Of a stretch of 64,000 bases of DNA, positions 10,691 through 19,449 are shown one piece after another. Both the position numbers and the translations under genes were made by a program. Under the pieces are notes generated by a model that was given only the letters and a program-made list of their open reading frames with translations, did no database searches and was not told where the DNA came from. Each line of letters begins with the position of its first letter. Within the stretch, counting starts at the first letter, position 1. Source of the DNA: Aquabacterium sp029268225 (GTDB taxonomy: Bacteria > Pseudomonadota > Gammaproteobacteria > Burkholderiales > Burkholderiaceae_C); NCBI RefSeq assembly GCF_037482285.1, contig NZ_JBBEYB010000001.1:434001-498000 (forward strand), written 5' to 3'.

Positions 10691-12520
10691 ATGCACTACC
10701 TTCGTGACCTCACCGTGCTGATCCTGGGTCTGGGTGACTCGGGCCTGGCCATGGCGCGCTGGTGCGCCCGGTGCGGCGCCCATGTGCGCGTGGCCGACAC
10801 GCGTGCGACGCCCCCACAGGCGTCTACCCTGACCGCTGACGTGCCTGCTGCCACGCTGCACCATGGCCTGGATGTGGCCTTGCTGGACGGCGTGAACCTG
10901 GTGCTCAAGAGCCCGGGCCTGATGCCCAATGCGCCCGATGTGGCCGCCCTGACGGCGCGTGCCGATGCGCTGGGCATCCCGGTGCGCGGTGAACTGTCGT
11001 TGTTTGCCTCGGCGCTGGCCGACCTGAAGACCGACCTGGGCTATGCGCCCAAGGTGGTGGCCATCACCGGCACCAACGGCAAGACCACGACGACGTCCCT
11101 GACGGCACAACTCATTGAGCGTGCCGGGCTGCGCGTGGGCCTGGCTGGCAACATCGGTCCGACCTTGCTGGACACGCTGCGCGTGGCGCTGGACGCCGAA
11201 CCGCCTCGTGAACCGGTCGCTGAGCAGACTGAGTTGAATTTCGACGGGGCTCAAACTGCCCTGCCCGCCGAGGTGGACGCAGCGTCGGCCGAGGCGCTGG
11301 CCGAGCCCGATCTGGGTGAAGGTGAGGCGGTGTCGGAGGTTCCGGGGGCCGCCGAATCCGGCTCGTCCGAAGTTGCCGCATCAGGCGACGAGGACGCGAG
11401 CGTGTCGGCCCCCTTGAGCGAAGAGGCCGACGCGCCCCTGGTCGAGCTGACCCCACCGCCACCGGCTGCACCGACCTTCGAGGTCCTGCCCGAAGCCTGG
11501 GTGCTGGAGTTGTCGAGCTTCCAGTTGGACGGTGTGAGCAACTTCGAGCCTGACGCTGCCGTGGTGCTCAACATCACGCAGGATCACCTCGACTGGCACG
11601 GCTCGATGGCTGCATATGCCGGCGCCAAAGCCCGCATCTACGGCAAGCAGGCCGTGATGGTGATCAACCGCGACGACACCGAAGTGGCCGCCATGGTGCC
11701 ACCGCCCGAGGTCATCAAGTCGGGGGTGCGTGGCCGCCCGGCCAAGCTGGTGCACCGTCAGGTGGTGCGCTTTGGCCTGGACATGCCCCAGCATCCGGGC
11801 GACTTTGGTCTGGTGACCGAGTCCGGCATGGCCTGGCTGGTGCGAGCCCGCGAGGCCGATCCCACGGTCAAGCTCAAGAAGGGCGAGCAGCACGAGATCA
11901 TCCTGCAGCGCCTGATGCCCGCTGACGCCCTGCGCATCCGTGGTCGCCACAACGCGTCCAACGCCCTGGCCGCTTTGGCGCTGGCCACGGCCATCGGTTG
12001 CCCCTTGGCGCCGATGCTGCATGGTCTGCGCGAGTACCGGGGTGAGCCGCACCGTGTGGAGCACGTCACCACCGTCGGCGGGGTCGATGCCATCGACGAT
12101 TCCAAGGGCACCAATGTGGGTGCCACGGTGGCGGCCTTGCTGGGCCTGGGCGCCGACCTGGCCCCCGGCAAGCTGGTGGTCATCCTGGGTGGCGATGGCA
12201 AGGGCCAGGACTTCGGTCCGCTGGCCGAGCCAGTGGGGCGCTTTGCCCGCGCTGTGGCCTTGATCGGTCAGGATGCACCGGCCCTGCAGACCGTGCTGGC
12301 TGACGTGCGCACGCCCGCGGGCGAGCCCCTGCCGATGGTGCGTCACGACAGCCTGGAAGACGCCACCCGCTGGGCTTTCGAACAGGCGCTGACCGGTGAC
12401 GCCGTGCTGCTGAGCCCGGCTTGCGCGAGCCTGGACATGTTCCGCAACTACGCCCACCGCGCCGAAGTGTTCGTCAACACCGTGCGCGAACTGGCCATTG
12501 AGCGGGGAGACATGGCATGA
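10691..12520 (+). CDS. murD: UDP-MurNAc-L-alanine--D-glutamate ligase MurD with a large acidic insertion
   Basis: Adds D-Glu to UDP-MurNAc-L-Ala. The N-terminal GLGDSG nucleotide fold, ATP motif GTNGKTT (127-133), GNIGPTLLD and VLELSSFQLD are all present. At 609 residues it is far longer than E. coli MurD (438). Much of the excess is a low-complexity Ala/Glu/Ser/Pro-rich stretch at about residues 168-266, between GNIGPTLLDTL and EAWVLELSSFQ; these motifs are close together in ordinary MurD. The frame is unbroken and the DNA composition matches the flanks, so this looks like a genuine disordered loop rather than an insertion element. It starts 9 bases after mraY and overlaps ftsW by 4. Confidence 0.96.
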   Translation: MHYLRDLTVLILGLGDSGLAMARWCARCGAHVRVADTRATPPQASTLTADVPAATLHHGLDVALLDGVNLVLKSPGLMPNAPDVAALTARADALGIPVRGELSLFASALADLKTDLGYAPKVVAITGTNGKTTTTSLTAQLIERAGLRVGLAGNIGPTLLDTLRVALDAEPPREPVAEQTELNFDGAQTALPAEVDAASAEALAEPDLGEGEAVSEVPGAAESGSSEVAASGDEDASVSAPLSEEADAPLVELTPPPPAAPTFEVLPEAWVLELSSFQLDGVSNFEPDAAVVLNITQDHLDWHGSMAAYAGAKARIYGKQAVMVINRDDTEVAAMVPPPEVIKSGVRGRPAKLVHRQVVRFGLDMPQHPGDFGLVTESGMAWLVRAREADPTVKLKKGEQHEIILQRLMPADALRIRGRHNASNALAALALATAIGCPLAPMLHGLREYRGEPHRVEHVTTVGGVDAIDDSKGTNVGATVAALLGLGADLAPGKLVVILGGDGKGQDFGPLAEPVGRFARAVALIGQDAPALQTVLADVRTPAGEPLPMVRHDSLEDATRWAFEQALTGDAVLLSPACASLDMFRNYAHRAEVFVNTVRELAIERGDMA

Positions 12521-13794
12521 GCCAGTCCAACGTCCGCCGCATGCCCTGGACGGCCCTGATGGAGGCCGTGCGCGCCCGTCTCGGCCGGGGCTCGGCCGAC
12601 GTCGTCGGCAGCTTGCCCGTGCGTGACTATGTGAATGTCAATGCCGGTCAGCCGACACGGATGATGGGTTTTGACCAGGCCTTGGTCTGGGTCACCTTGG
12701 CGTTGATGTTGCTGGGTTTGGTGATGGTGTACTCCGCCACGATTGCCTTGCCGGACAGCCCGCGCTTTGCGAACTACACGCCAACCTTCTTCCTGCAGCG
12801 CCATCTGATCTCGCTGGTCATGGCCATTGCCCTGGCGGCGGTCGTCACGCAGATCCCGATGTCCAGCTGGGAACGCCTGGCGCGGCCTTTGTTTGTCGTG
12901 TCCCTGGTCCTGTTGGTGTTGGTGCTGATCCCGGGCATTGGCAAGGTGGTCTATGGCGCGCGGCGCTGGTTGCCGCTGGGCATCATGAACTTTCAGCCGT
13001 CCGAGTTGGCCAAGCTGGCCATCGTGCTGTATGCGTCCGACTACATGGTGCGCAAGATGGACGTGAAGGAAAACTTCGTGCAGGCTGTCTATCCCATGGC
13101 CTTGGCTGTGGGGCTGGTGGGCGTGCTGCTGCTCGCCGAGCCTGACATGGGCGCCTTCATGGTGATCGCAACGATCGCCATGGCCATCCTCTTCCTCGGT
13201 GGAGTCAACGGCCGCATGTTCGCCTTGATCACCGCGGTGCTGCTGGGTGCCTTTGGACTGATGATTTCGCTGAGCCCGTGGCGGCGCGAGCGCATTTTTG
13301 CCTACCTCGACCCTTGGTCCGAAGAGAACGCTCTGGGCAAGGCCTACCAGCTCACCCATTCGCTGATCGCATTCGGCCGGGGCGAGATCTTTGGCGAGGG
13401 CCTGGGCTCCAGCCTGGAGAAGCTCCACTACCTGCCCGAGGCTCACACCGACTTTCTGCTCGCGGTGATCGGTGAAGAGCTCGGCTTCATCGGTGTCTCG
13501 GCCGTGATTCTGACCTTCTTCTGGCTGGTGGTGCGGCTGTTCAACATCGGTCGCCAAGCCATCGCGCTGGACCGCGTGTTCTCGGGCCTGGTCTCGCAGG
13601 GCGTGGCGGTGTGGATGGGTGGCCAGGGCTTCATCAACATGGGCGTGAACCTGGGCGTGTTGCCCACCAAGGGGCTGACGCTGCCGCTGATGAGCTTCGG
13701 CGGTTCGGGCCTGCTGCTCAACGCCATTGCGCTGGCCATTTGCTTGAGGGTAGACATGGAGAATCGCCAACTCATGCGAGGAGGGCGCGCATGA
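12517..13794 (+). CDS. ftsW: Septal peptidoglycan glycosyltransferase FtsW
   Basis: SEDS-family polymerase that makes septal glycan strands with FtsI. The 425-residue protein has a hydrophilic N-terminus of about 50 residues and then about ten membrane segments. It shows SEDS motifs such as GARRWLPLGIMNFQPSE, and near the end the GMGVNLGVLPTKGLTLPL-like block with SFGGSGL. It overlaps murD and murG by 4 bases each. Confidence 0.96.
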   Translation: MSQSNVRRMPWTALMEAVRARLGRGSADVVGSLPVRDYVNVNAGQPTRMMGFDQALVWVTLALMLLGLVMVYSATIALPDSPRFANYTPTFFLQRHLISLVMAIALAAVVTQIPMSSWERLARPLFVVSLVLLVLVLIPGIGKVVYGARRWLPLGIMNFQPSELAKLAIVLYASDYMVRKMDVKENFVQAVYPMALAVGLVGVLLLAEPDMGAFMVIATIAMAILFLGGVNGRMFALITAVLLGAFGLMISLSPWRRERIFAYLDPWSEENALGKAYQLTHSLIAFGRGEIFGEGLGSSLEKLHYLPEAHTDFLLAVIGEELGFIGVSAVILTFFWLVVRLFNIGRQAIALDRVFSGLVSQGVAVWMGGQGFINMGVNLGVLPTKGLTLPLMSFGGSGLLLNAIALAICLRVDMENRQLMRGGRA

Positions 13795-14906
13795 GCACGA
13801 CCGCTCGTCACCTCGTCATCATGGCGGCCGGCACCGGCGGCCACATCATGCCCGGCCTGGCCGTGGCCGATGAGATGAAGCGCCGCGGCTGGACCGTGAG
13901 CTGGCTGGGCACCGAAGGCGGCATGGAAAACCGGCTGGTGCCGCCCACAGGCATCCCGCTGGACACCATCTCCTTCAATGGCCTGCGCGGCAAGGGCGCC
14001 AAGGGCGCGCTGCTGGGCGGCTTCAAGCTGCTCAAGGGCTTCGCCGAGTGCGCCCGCATCCTCAAAGCCCGTCAGGCCTCGGCGGTGCTGGGCATGGGCG
14101 GCTATGTGTGCTTCCCCGGTGGCCTGATGGCCAAGGCCCGTGGCTTGCCGCTGGTGATGGTCAACGCGGATGCGGCCCTGCTGCTGAGCAACCAGGCGCT
14201 CCTGCCTCTGACGAACGTGCTGGCCTGTGGCTTCGACGGCCCGGCCGCGCAGCACAAGGTGGCCCGTGTCACCGGCAATCCCGTGCGTGCCGAGATCGAG
14301 GCCATCGCGCCGCCGGCCGAGCGCTTTGCCGGCCGCACCGGTCCGCTGCGTGTGCTGGTTGTCGGTGGCAGCCTCGGAGCCCGTGCGCTCAACGAGGTCG
14401 TGCCCCAGGCCCTGGCCCTGATCCCGGCCGAGCAGCGTCCCCGCATCACCCACCAGACCGGCATGGCCAATCTGGAAGCGGTGAAGGCCAGCTACGTGCA
14501 AGCCGGCCTCAACCCGGCCACCGATGCCGAGGTGCTGCCCTTCATCAACAACATGGCACAGCGTCTGGCCGACTGTGACGTCATCGTCTGTCGGGCCGGT
14601 GCCATCACGGTGAGCGAGCTGTGTGCCGCAGGCGTGCCCAGCGTGCTGATCCCGCTGGTGGTCTCGACCACCGCGCACCAGCGTGACAACGCCGAGTACA
14701 TGGCAGGGCATGGCGCGGCCGTGCACCTGCCGCAGGCCGACATGTCGGCGGCGTCCCTGGCGCAGCGCTTGCAGGGTCTGCAGCGCTCTGAATTGCTGGC
14801 CATGGCCGACAAGGCGCGTGGTCTGGCCCGTCTCCAATCGGCTGCTGCAGTGGCCGATGCCATCGAAGAAAACGTGAAACCCTCTATTGCAAAGGCGGCC
14901 CCATGA
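13791..14906 (+). CDS. murG: UDP-GlcNAc--lipid I N-acetylglucosaminyltransferase MurG
   Basis: Peripheral inner-membrane glycosyltransferase that makes lipid II. The 371-residue product has the N-terminal glycine-rich loop AAGTGGHIMPGLAVA (residues 12-26), a second loop VVGGSLGARALN, and CRAGAITVSELCAAG in the UDP-GlcNAc-binding C-terminal domain. The start is the ATG at 13791 overlapping the ftsW stop (ATGA). In-frame codons extend upstream into ftsW but are not part of the gene. It overlaps murC by 4 bases. Confidence 0.97.
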   Translation: MSTTARHLVIMAAGTGGHIMPGLAVADEMKRRGWTVSWLGTEGGMENRLVPPTGIPLDTISFNGLRGKGAKGALLGGFKLLKGFAECARILKARQASAVLGMGGYVCFPGGLMAKARGLPLVMVNADAALLLSNQALLPLTNVLACGFDGPAAQHKVARVTGNPVRAEIEAIAPPAERFAGRTGPLRVLVVGGSLGARALNEVVPQALALIPAEQRPRITHQTGMANLEAVKASYVQAGLNPATDAEVLPFINNMAQRLADCDVIVCRAGAITVSELCAAGVPSVLIPLVVSTTAHQRDNAEYMAGHGAAVHLPQADMSAASLAQRLQGLQRSELLAMADKARGLARLQSAAAVADAIEENVKPSIAKAAP

Positions 14907-16312
14907 AGCATGCCGTCAAGAACATCCATTTCGTGGGCATTGGTGGCGCCGGCATGAGCGGCATCGCCGAGATCCTGCACAACCTCGGCTATGTGGTCTC
15001 GGGCTCCGACCAGGCCGACAGCGCCACCTCGCGTCGCCTGGCCTCGCTGGGCATCCGCGTCCATGTGGGCCATGACGCCGCGCACATCGAAGGCGCCGAG
15101 GCGGTGGTCACCTCCACGGCGGTGAAGGGCGACAACCCCGAGGTGATCGCCGCACGCGCCAAGCGCATCCCCGTGGTGCCGCGCGCCGTGATGCTGGCCG
15201 AGCTGATGCGCTTGCGCAAAGGCATCGCGATCGCTGGCACGCACGGCAAGACCACGACCACCTCGCTGGTCACCGACATCCTGACCGAAGCCGGTGTGGA
15301 CCCGACCTTCGTGATCGGAGGCAAGCTGCACAGCGCCGGCGCCAACTCGGCGCTGGGCAAGGGTGAGTTCATCGTGGTCGAGGCCGACGAGTCGGACGCC
15401 TCCTTCTTGAACCTGATGCCGGTGCTGTCGGTGGTGACGAACATCGACGCCGACCACATGGAGACCTACGGCCACGATTTCGCGCGGCTCAAGCAGGCCT
15501 TCGTGGACTTCCTGCACCGCATGCCCTTCTACGGTTCCGCCATCCTGTGTGGCGACGACCCCGGCGTGCGCTCCATCATCCCGATGGTCTCGCGCCCGGT
15601 CATCACCTACGGCTTCAGCGAAGACGCCCAGGTGCGCGCGGTCGATGTCGAGGCCCTGCCTGGCGGCCAGATGCGCTTCACCGTGCAGCGTCGCAATGGC
15701 ACCGTCATGCCCGACATGCAGGTCACCCTGAACCTGCCGGGCGTGCACAACGTGCTCAACGCGCTGGCCGCCATTGCCGTGGCCACCGAAATTGAAGTCG
15801 CCGACGAGCCCATCATCCGCGCGCTGGGCGCCTTCACCGGTGTGGGTCGTCGCTTCCAGCGTTATGGCGAGCACCGCGCGGCCGATGGCGGTCGCTTCAC
15901 CCTGATCGACGACTACGGCCATCACCCGGTCGAGATGGCGGCGGTCATCAGTGCGGCACGCGGTGCCTTTCCCGGCCAGCGCCTCGTGCTGGCCTTCCAG
16001 CCGCACCGCTACACCCGCACGCGCGACTGCTTTGAAGACTTCGTCAAGGTCCTGGGCACCGCCGACGCCGTGCTGCTGACCGAGGTGTACGCCGCTGGTG
16101 AAACCCCCATCGTCGCGGCCGATGCCCGTGCCCTGACCCGAGCCGTGCGCGTGGCCGGCAAGGTCGAGCCCGTCTTCGTCGACGACGTGAACGAATTGCC
16201 CGCTGCGATTGCCGCCAACACCCGAGACGGGGATGTGGTGATCTGCATGGGCGCCGGCTCCATCGGCGCCGTGGCCGGCAAGACCGCTGAATTGTTGAAG
16301 GAATCCCACTGA
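14903..16312 (+). CDS. murC: UDP-N-acetylmuramate--L-alanine ligase MurC
   Basis: First Mur ligase; adds L-Ala to UDP-MurNAc. The 469-residue product has the N-terminal motif HFVGIGGAGMSGIAE, ATP motif GTHGKTT (112-118), EADESDASFL and DDYGHHPVE, all diagnostic of MurC. It overlaps murG by 4 bases and is separated from ddlB by 2 bases. No murB follows, unlike in several gammaproteobacterial clusters. Confidence 0.97.
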   Translation: MKHAVKNIHFVGIGGAGMSGIAEILHNLGYVVSGSDQADSATSRRLASLGIRVHVGHDAAHIEGAEAVVTSTAVKGDNPEVIAARAKRIPVVPRAVMLAELMRLRKGIAIAGTHGKTTTTSLVTDILTEAGVDPTFVIGGKLHSAGANSALGKGEFIVVEADESDASFLNLMPVLSVVTNIDADHMETYGHDFARLKQAFVDFLHRMPFYGSAILCGDDPGVRSIIPMVSRPVITYGFSEDAQVRAVDVEALPGGQMRFTVQRRNGTVMPDMQVTLNLPGVHNVLNALAAIAVATEIEVADEPIIRALGAFTGVGRRFQRYGEHRAADGGRFTLIDDYGHHPVEMAAVISAARGAFPGQRLVLAFQPHRYTRTRDCFEDFVKVLGTADAVLLTEVYAAGETPIVAADARALTRAVRVAGKVEPVFVDDVNELPAAIAANTRDGDVVICMGAGSIGAVAGKTAELLKESH

Positions 16313-16314
16313 TC

Positions 16315-17286
16315 ATGAGCACCATTCACCTCACAGCCCCGACGGTGAACCCTGCGGACCTGGGCAAGGTCGCCGTGCTGTTCGGCGGCACCTCGGCCGA
16401 ACGCGACGTGTCGCTGATGTCGGGTGCCGGTGTGCTGCAAGCTCTGCAATCGCAAGGCGTGAACGCCTTTGCCTTTGACCCTGCCGAGCGCCCGTTGCAA
16501 GAGCTGAAGGCCGAAGGCGTGGACCGCTGCTTCATCGCTCTGCATGGCCGCGGTGGCGAAGACGGTACCGTGCAAGGCGCGCTCGAACTCTTGAAGATTC
16601 CCTACACCGGCTCCGGCGTGATGGCCTCGTCCATCGCCATGGACAAGGTGATGACCAAGCGCATCTGGCGTTTCGAGGGCTTGCCTACGCCGGAGTGGCG
16701 CATGGTGGCCAATGCCCACGAGTGCGAGCAGGCCCTGATCGCCCTGGGTGCTCCCATGATCGTCAAGCCGGCCCGTGAAGGCTCGTCGATTGGTCTGACC
16801 AAGGTCACCGACGCATCGCAATGCGCCGCCGCCTACGCCGCAGCGGCCCAGCACGACCCCGAGGTGCTGTGCGAGCAGTTCATCGAAGGCGAGGAAACCA
16901 CCTGCCCGGTGCTGATCGTCGACGGTCAGGCGCAGGCGCTGCCCGTGATCCGCATCGTCGCGCCCGGTGGCAACTACGACTACCAGAACAAGTACTTCAC
17001 CGATGACGTGAAGTACCTGTGCCCCAGCCAGCTTGACGCCGACGAAGAGGCGGAGATCCAGCGCGAAGTGGTGCGTGCCTTCAAGACCCTGGGTTGCCGG
17101 GGCTGGGCCCGTGCCGACGTGATGATCCGCAAGTCCGACCGTCAGCCCTTCCTGCTGGAGATCAACACTTCGCCGGGCATGACCGGCCACTCCCTGGTGC
17201 CCATGTCGGCCAAGGTGGTGGGTCTGAGCTACGAACAACTGTGCTTGCACCTGCTGGCATCGGCCAGCCTGGACACCACCCGCTGA
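16315..17286 (+). CDS. ddlB: D-alanine--D-alanine ligase Ddl
   Basis: ATP-grasp enzyme that makes the D-Ala-D-Ala dipeptide used by MurF. The 323-residue product shows VLFGGTSAERDVSLMSG at the N-terminus, the LHGRGGEDGTVQG loop, KPAREGSSIGL in the ATP-grasp domain, and the metal-binding LLEINTSPGMTGHSLVP near the C-terminus. It sits 2 bases after murC in the same operon. Confidence 0.97.
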   Translation: MSTIHLTAPTVNPADLGKVAVLFGGTSAERDVSLMSGAGVLQALQSQGVNAFAFDPAERPLQELKAEGVDRCFIALHGRGGEDGTVQGALELLKIPYTGSGVMASSIAMDKVMTKRIWRFEGLPTPEWRMVANAHECEQALIALGAPMIVKPAREGSSIGLTKVTDASQCAAAYAAAAQHDPEVLCEQFIEGEETTCPVLIVDGQAQALPVIRIVAPGGNYDYQNKYFTDDVKYLCPSQLDADEEAEIQREVVRAFKTLGCRGWARADVMIRKSDRQPFLLEINTSPGMTGHSLVPMSAKVVGLSYEQLCLHLLASASLDTTR

Positions 17287-17310
17287 CCTTTGGACTGAAC
17301 GAACCCCACC

Positions 17311-18150
17311 ATGCTGGCCGCCGCTGCCCTCAACCGCTACAGCTCGCCCGACGAGACGCCGCAAGACGTCCGTTGGATGAACGCGGCCGCCGCAGCGCTG
17401 GTGGTCGTGGCGGTGCTGATGGTGCTGGCGGCTGGTCTGCTCAAGCTGGGGCGTCTGCCTTACTTCGACCTGCAGCGTGTGCAGATCGAAGGCGACCTCA
17501 CGCGCAACAACCTGGCCACCGTGCGCGCCAACACCGTGCCGCGCCTGTACGGCAGCTTCTTCCAGGCTGACCTGGTGCGCAGCCGCGCCATCTTCGAGTC
17601 GGTGCCCTGGGTGCGCAAAGCCGTGGTGCGTCGCGTGTGGCCCAACGAACTGCGTGTCACCTTGGAGGAGCACCGGCCCGCGGCCTACTGGCGTCAGGCC
17701 CACAGCGAGGACCAGTTGGTGAACACCTTCGGTGAGGTGTTCGACGCCAACCTGGGGGACGTCGAGGACGAGCGTCTGCCGACGCTCGAGGCCCCTGCCA
17801 ACACCGACGCAGGCCAGGCCGCCCACATGTTGCAGATGCTGCACCGCTTGCAGACCGTGTTCAAGCCCTTGGGCGATGTCGTCACCCTCAAGCTCAGCGA
17901 CCGGGGCTCCTGGTCGCTGCAACTCGATGACGAGGCCCAGGTTGTGCTGGGGCGTGGCAGCGATGACGACATCGTCGCGCGTGCCGAACGCTTTGTCGCC
18001 ACCTTGCCTGAATTGCGCCGTTATTACCCGGCGCCTCTGTCTCAAGCCGATCTGCGCTATCCCCAAGGCTATGCCGTCAAGCTCCGTGGCCTGACGACCC
18101 TGCCCGATGGCGTGGCCCCTCCCAAGAAACCTCTGTCTTCAACCCGTTAA
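17311..18150 (+). CDS. ftsQ: Cell division protein FtsQ
   Basis: Bitopic divisome protein that recruits FtsL/FtsB and later proteins. The 279-residue product has a short cytoplasmic N-terminus, one membrane segment at about residues 25-45, and a periplasmic POTRA domain (from about 51, starting FDLQRVQIEGDL) followed by the FtsQ beta domain (WVRKAVVRRVWPNELRVTLEEH). Position between ddlB and ftsA agrees. No strong Shine-Dalgarno is visible before the ATG, although the 24-base gap is real. Confidence 0.95.
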   Translation: MLAAAALNRYSSPDETPQDVRWMNAAAAALVVVAVLMVLAAGLLKLGRLPYFDLQRVQIEGDLTRNNLATVRANTVPRLYGSFFQADLVRSRAIFESVPWVRKAVVRRVWPNELRVTLEEHRPAAYWRQAHSEDQLVNTFGEVFDANLGDVEDERLPTLEAPANTDAGQAAHMLQMLHRLQTVFKPLGDVVTLKLSDRGSWSLQLDDEAQVVLGRGSDDDIVARAERFVATLPELRRYYPAPLSQADLRYPQGYAVKLRGLTTLPDGVAPPKKPLSSTR

Positions 18151-18162
18151 CGCAAACACACC

Positions 18163-19392
18163 ATGGCCAAGGAATACAAGGATCTGGTTGTCGGACTCGA
18201 CATCGGCACTGCCAAGGTGATGGCGGTCGTGGCCGAAGTCATGCCCGGTGGTGACCTGCGCCTGGCTGGCCTGGGCATGGCGCCCAGCCACGGCCTCAAG
18301 CGCGGCGTGGTCGTCAACATCGACGCCACCGTGCAGTCCATCCAGCAGGCGCTCAAAGAGGCCGAGCTGATGGCCGACTGCAAGATCGGTCGTGTCTGGA
18401 CCGGCATCACCGGCAGCCACATCCGCGGTCAGAACAGCACCGGCATGGTCATCGTGCGTGACAAGGAAGTCGCGCCCATCGACGTGCAGCGCGTGGTCGA
18501 GACCGCCAAGGCCATCAACATCCCCAATGACCAGCGCCTGCTGCTGGTCGAACCGCAAGAGTTCATCATCGACGGACACGAGGTCAAAGAGCCCATCGGC
18601 ATGAGCGGTGGCCGCCTGGAGGTCAAGGTCCACATCGTGACCGGTGCGCAAAGCGCCGCGGAGAACATCGTCAAGTGCGTGCGTCGCTGTGGTCTGGAAG
18701 CCGAGCAACTGGTGCTCAACCCCAGCGCATCGAGCTCGGCCGTGCTGACCGAAGACGAGAAATCGCTGGGCGTGGCCATGGTCGACATCGGCGCTGGCAC
18801 CACCGACGTGTCCATCTTCACCGATGGCTCGGTGCGCCACACCGCCGTCATCCCCATCGCCGGTGACCTGATCACCAGCGACATCGCGATGGCGCTGCGC
18901 ACGCCGACCAAGGACGCCGAAGACATCAAGGTCGACTACGGCGTAGCCAAGCAGCTGCTGGCCGACCCGAACGAACACGTTGAGGTTCCTGGCCTGGGTG
19001 ACCGCGCCCCGCGCATGCTCTCGCGTCAGGCCCTGGCCGGCGTGATCGAGCCGCGCGTCGAAGAGATTTTCTCGCTGGTTCACCAGGTGATCCGCGATTC
19101 TGGTTACGAGGAACTGTTGTCGTCGGGCATTGTCCTGACGGGCGGCTCAGCGGTCATGCCCGGCATGGTCGAACTGGCCGAAGACATCTTCCTCAAGCCT
19201 GTGCGCAAGGGGACGCCCTTGTACGCAGGCCCCCTCCACGACATGGTGGCCAGTCCCCGCTCGGCCACCGTCATGGGCTTGCTCGAAGAGGCAAGACTCG
19301 CGCGCACGCGCGGGATGAAGGCGGCGCAGCAGGTCGGGTCGGTTCAGACCCTGTTCGGCCGCGTGCGCGACTGGTTCGTAGGCAGTTTCTAA
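18163..19392 (+). CDS. ftsA: Cell division protein FtsA
   Basis: Actin-like ATPase that tethers FtsZ to the membrane and activates septal synthesis. The 409-residue product has the phosphate-1 motif VGLDIGTAKVMAVVAE near the N-terminus, a 1C (SHS2) domain after it, and DIGAGTTDVSIF as phosphate-2. It ends in a C-terminal amphipathic helix (FGRVRDWFVGSF) that acts as membrane anchor. It lies 12 bases after ftsQ. Confidence 0.97.
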   Translation: MAKEYKDLVVGLDIGTAKVMAVVAEVMPGGDLRLAGLGMAPSHGLKRGVVVNIDATVQSIQQALKEAELMADCKIGRVWTGITGSHIRGQNSTGMVIVRDKEVAPIDVQRVVETAKAINIPNDQRLLLVEPQEFIIDGHEVKEPIGMSGGRLEVKVHIVTGAQSAAENIVKCVRRCGLEAEQLVLNPSASSSAVLTEDEKSLGVAMVDIGAGTTDVSIFTDGSVRHTAVIPIAGDLITSDIAMALRTPTKDAEDIKVDYGVAKQLLADPNEHVEVPGLGDRAPRMLSRQALAGVIEPRVEEIFSLVHQVIRDSGYEELLSSGIVLTGGSAVMPGMVELAEDIFLKPVRKGTPLYAGPLHDMVASPRSATVMGLLEEARLARTRGMKAAQQVGSVQTLFGRVRDWFVGSF

Positions 19393-19449
19393 AAAATAGT
19401 TTTTCTCACGATTTCAACCGGCAACCGTTAGACAAGAGAGAGGTACGAC

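Noticed and set aside
16009..18066. Open frame of 685 codons antisense to murC, ddlB and ftsQ
   Set aside because: Shadow of the dcw genes; no ribosome binding site and no homology pattern that I recognise.
19393..19449. A-tract and T-tract (AAAAAATAGTTTTT) between ftsA and ftsZ as an attenuator
   Set aside because: The possible A-T stem is too weak and lies within an operon where ftsZ must be strongly expressed.
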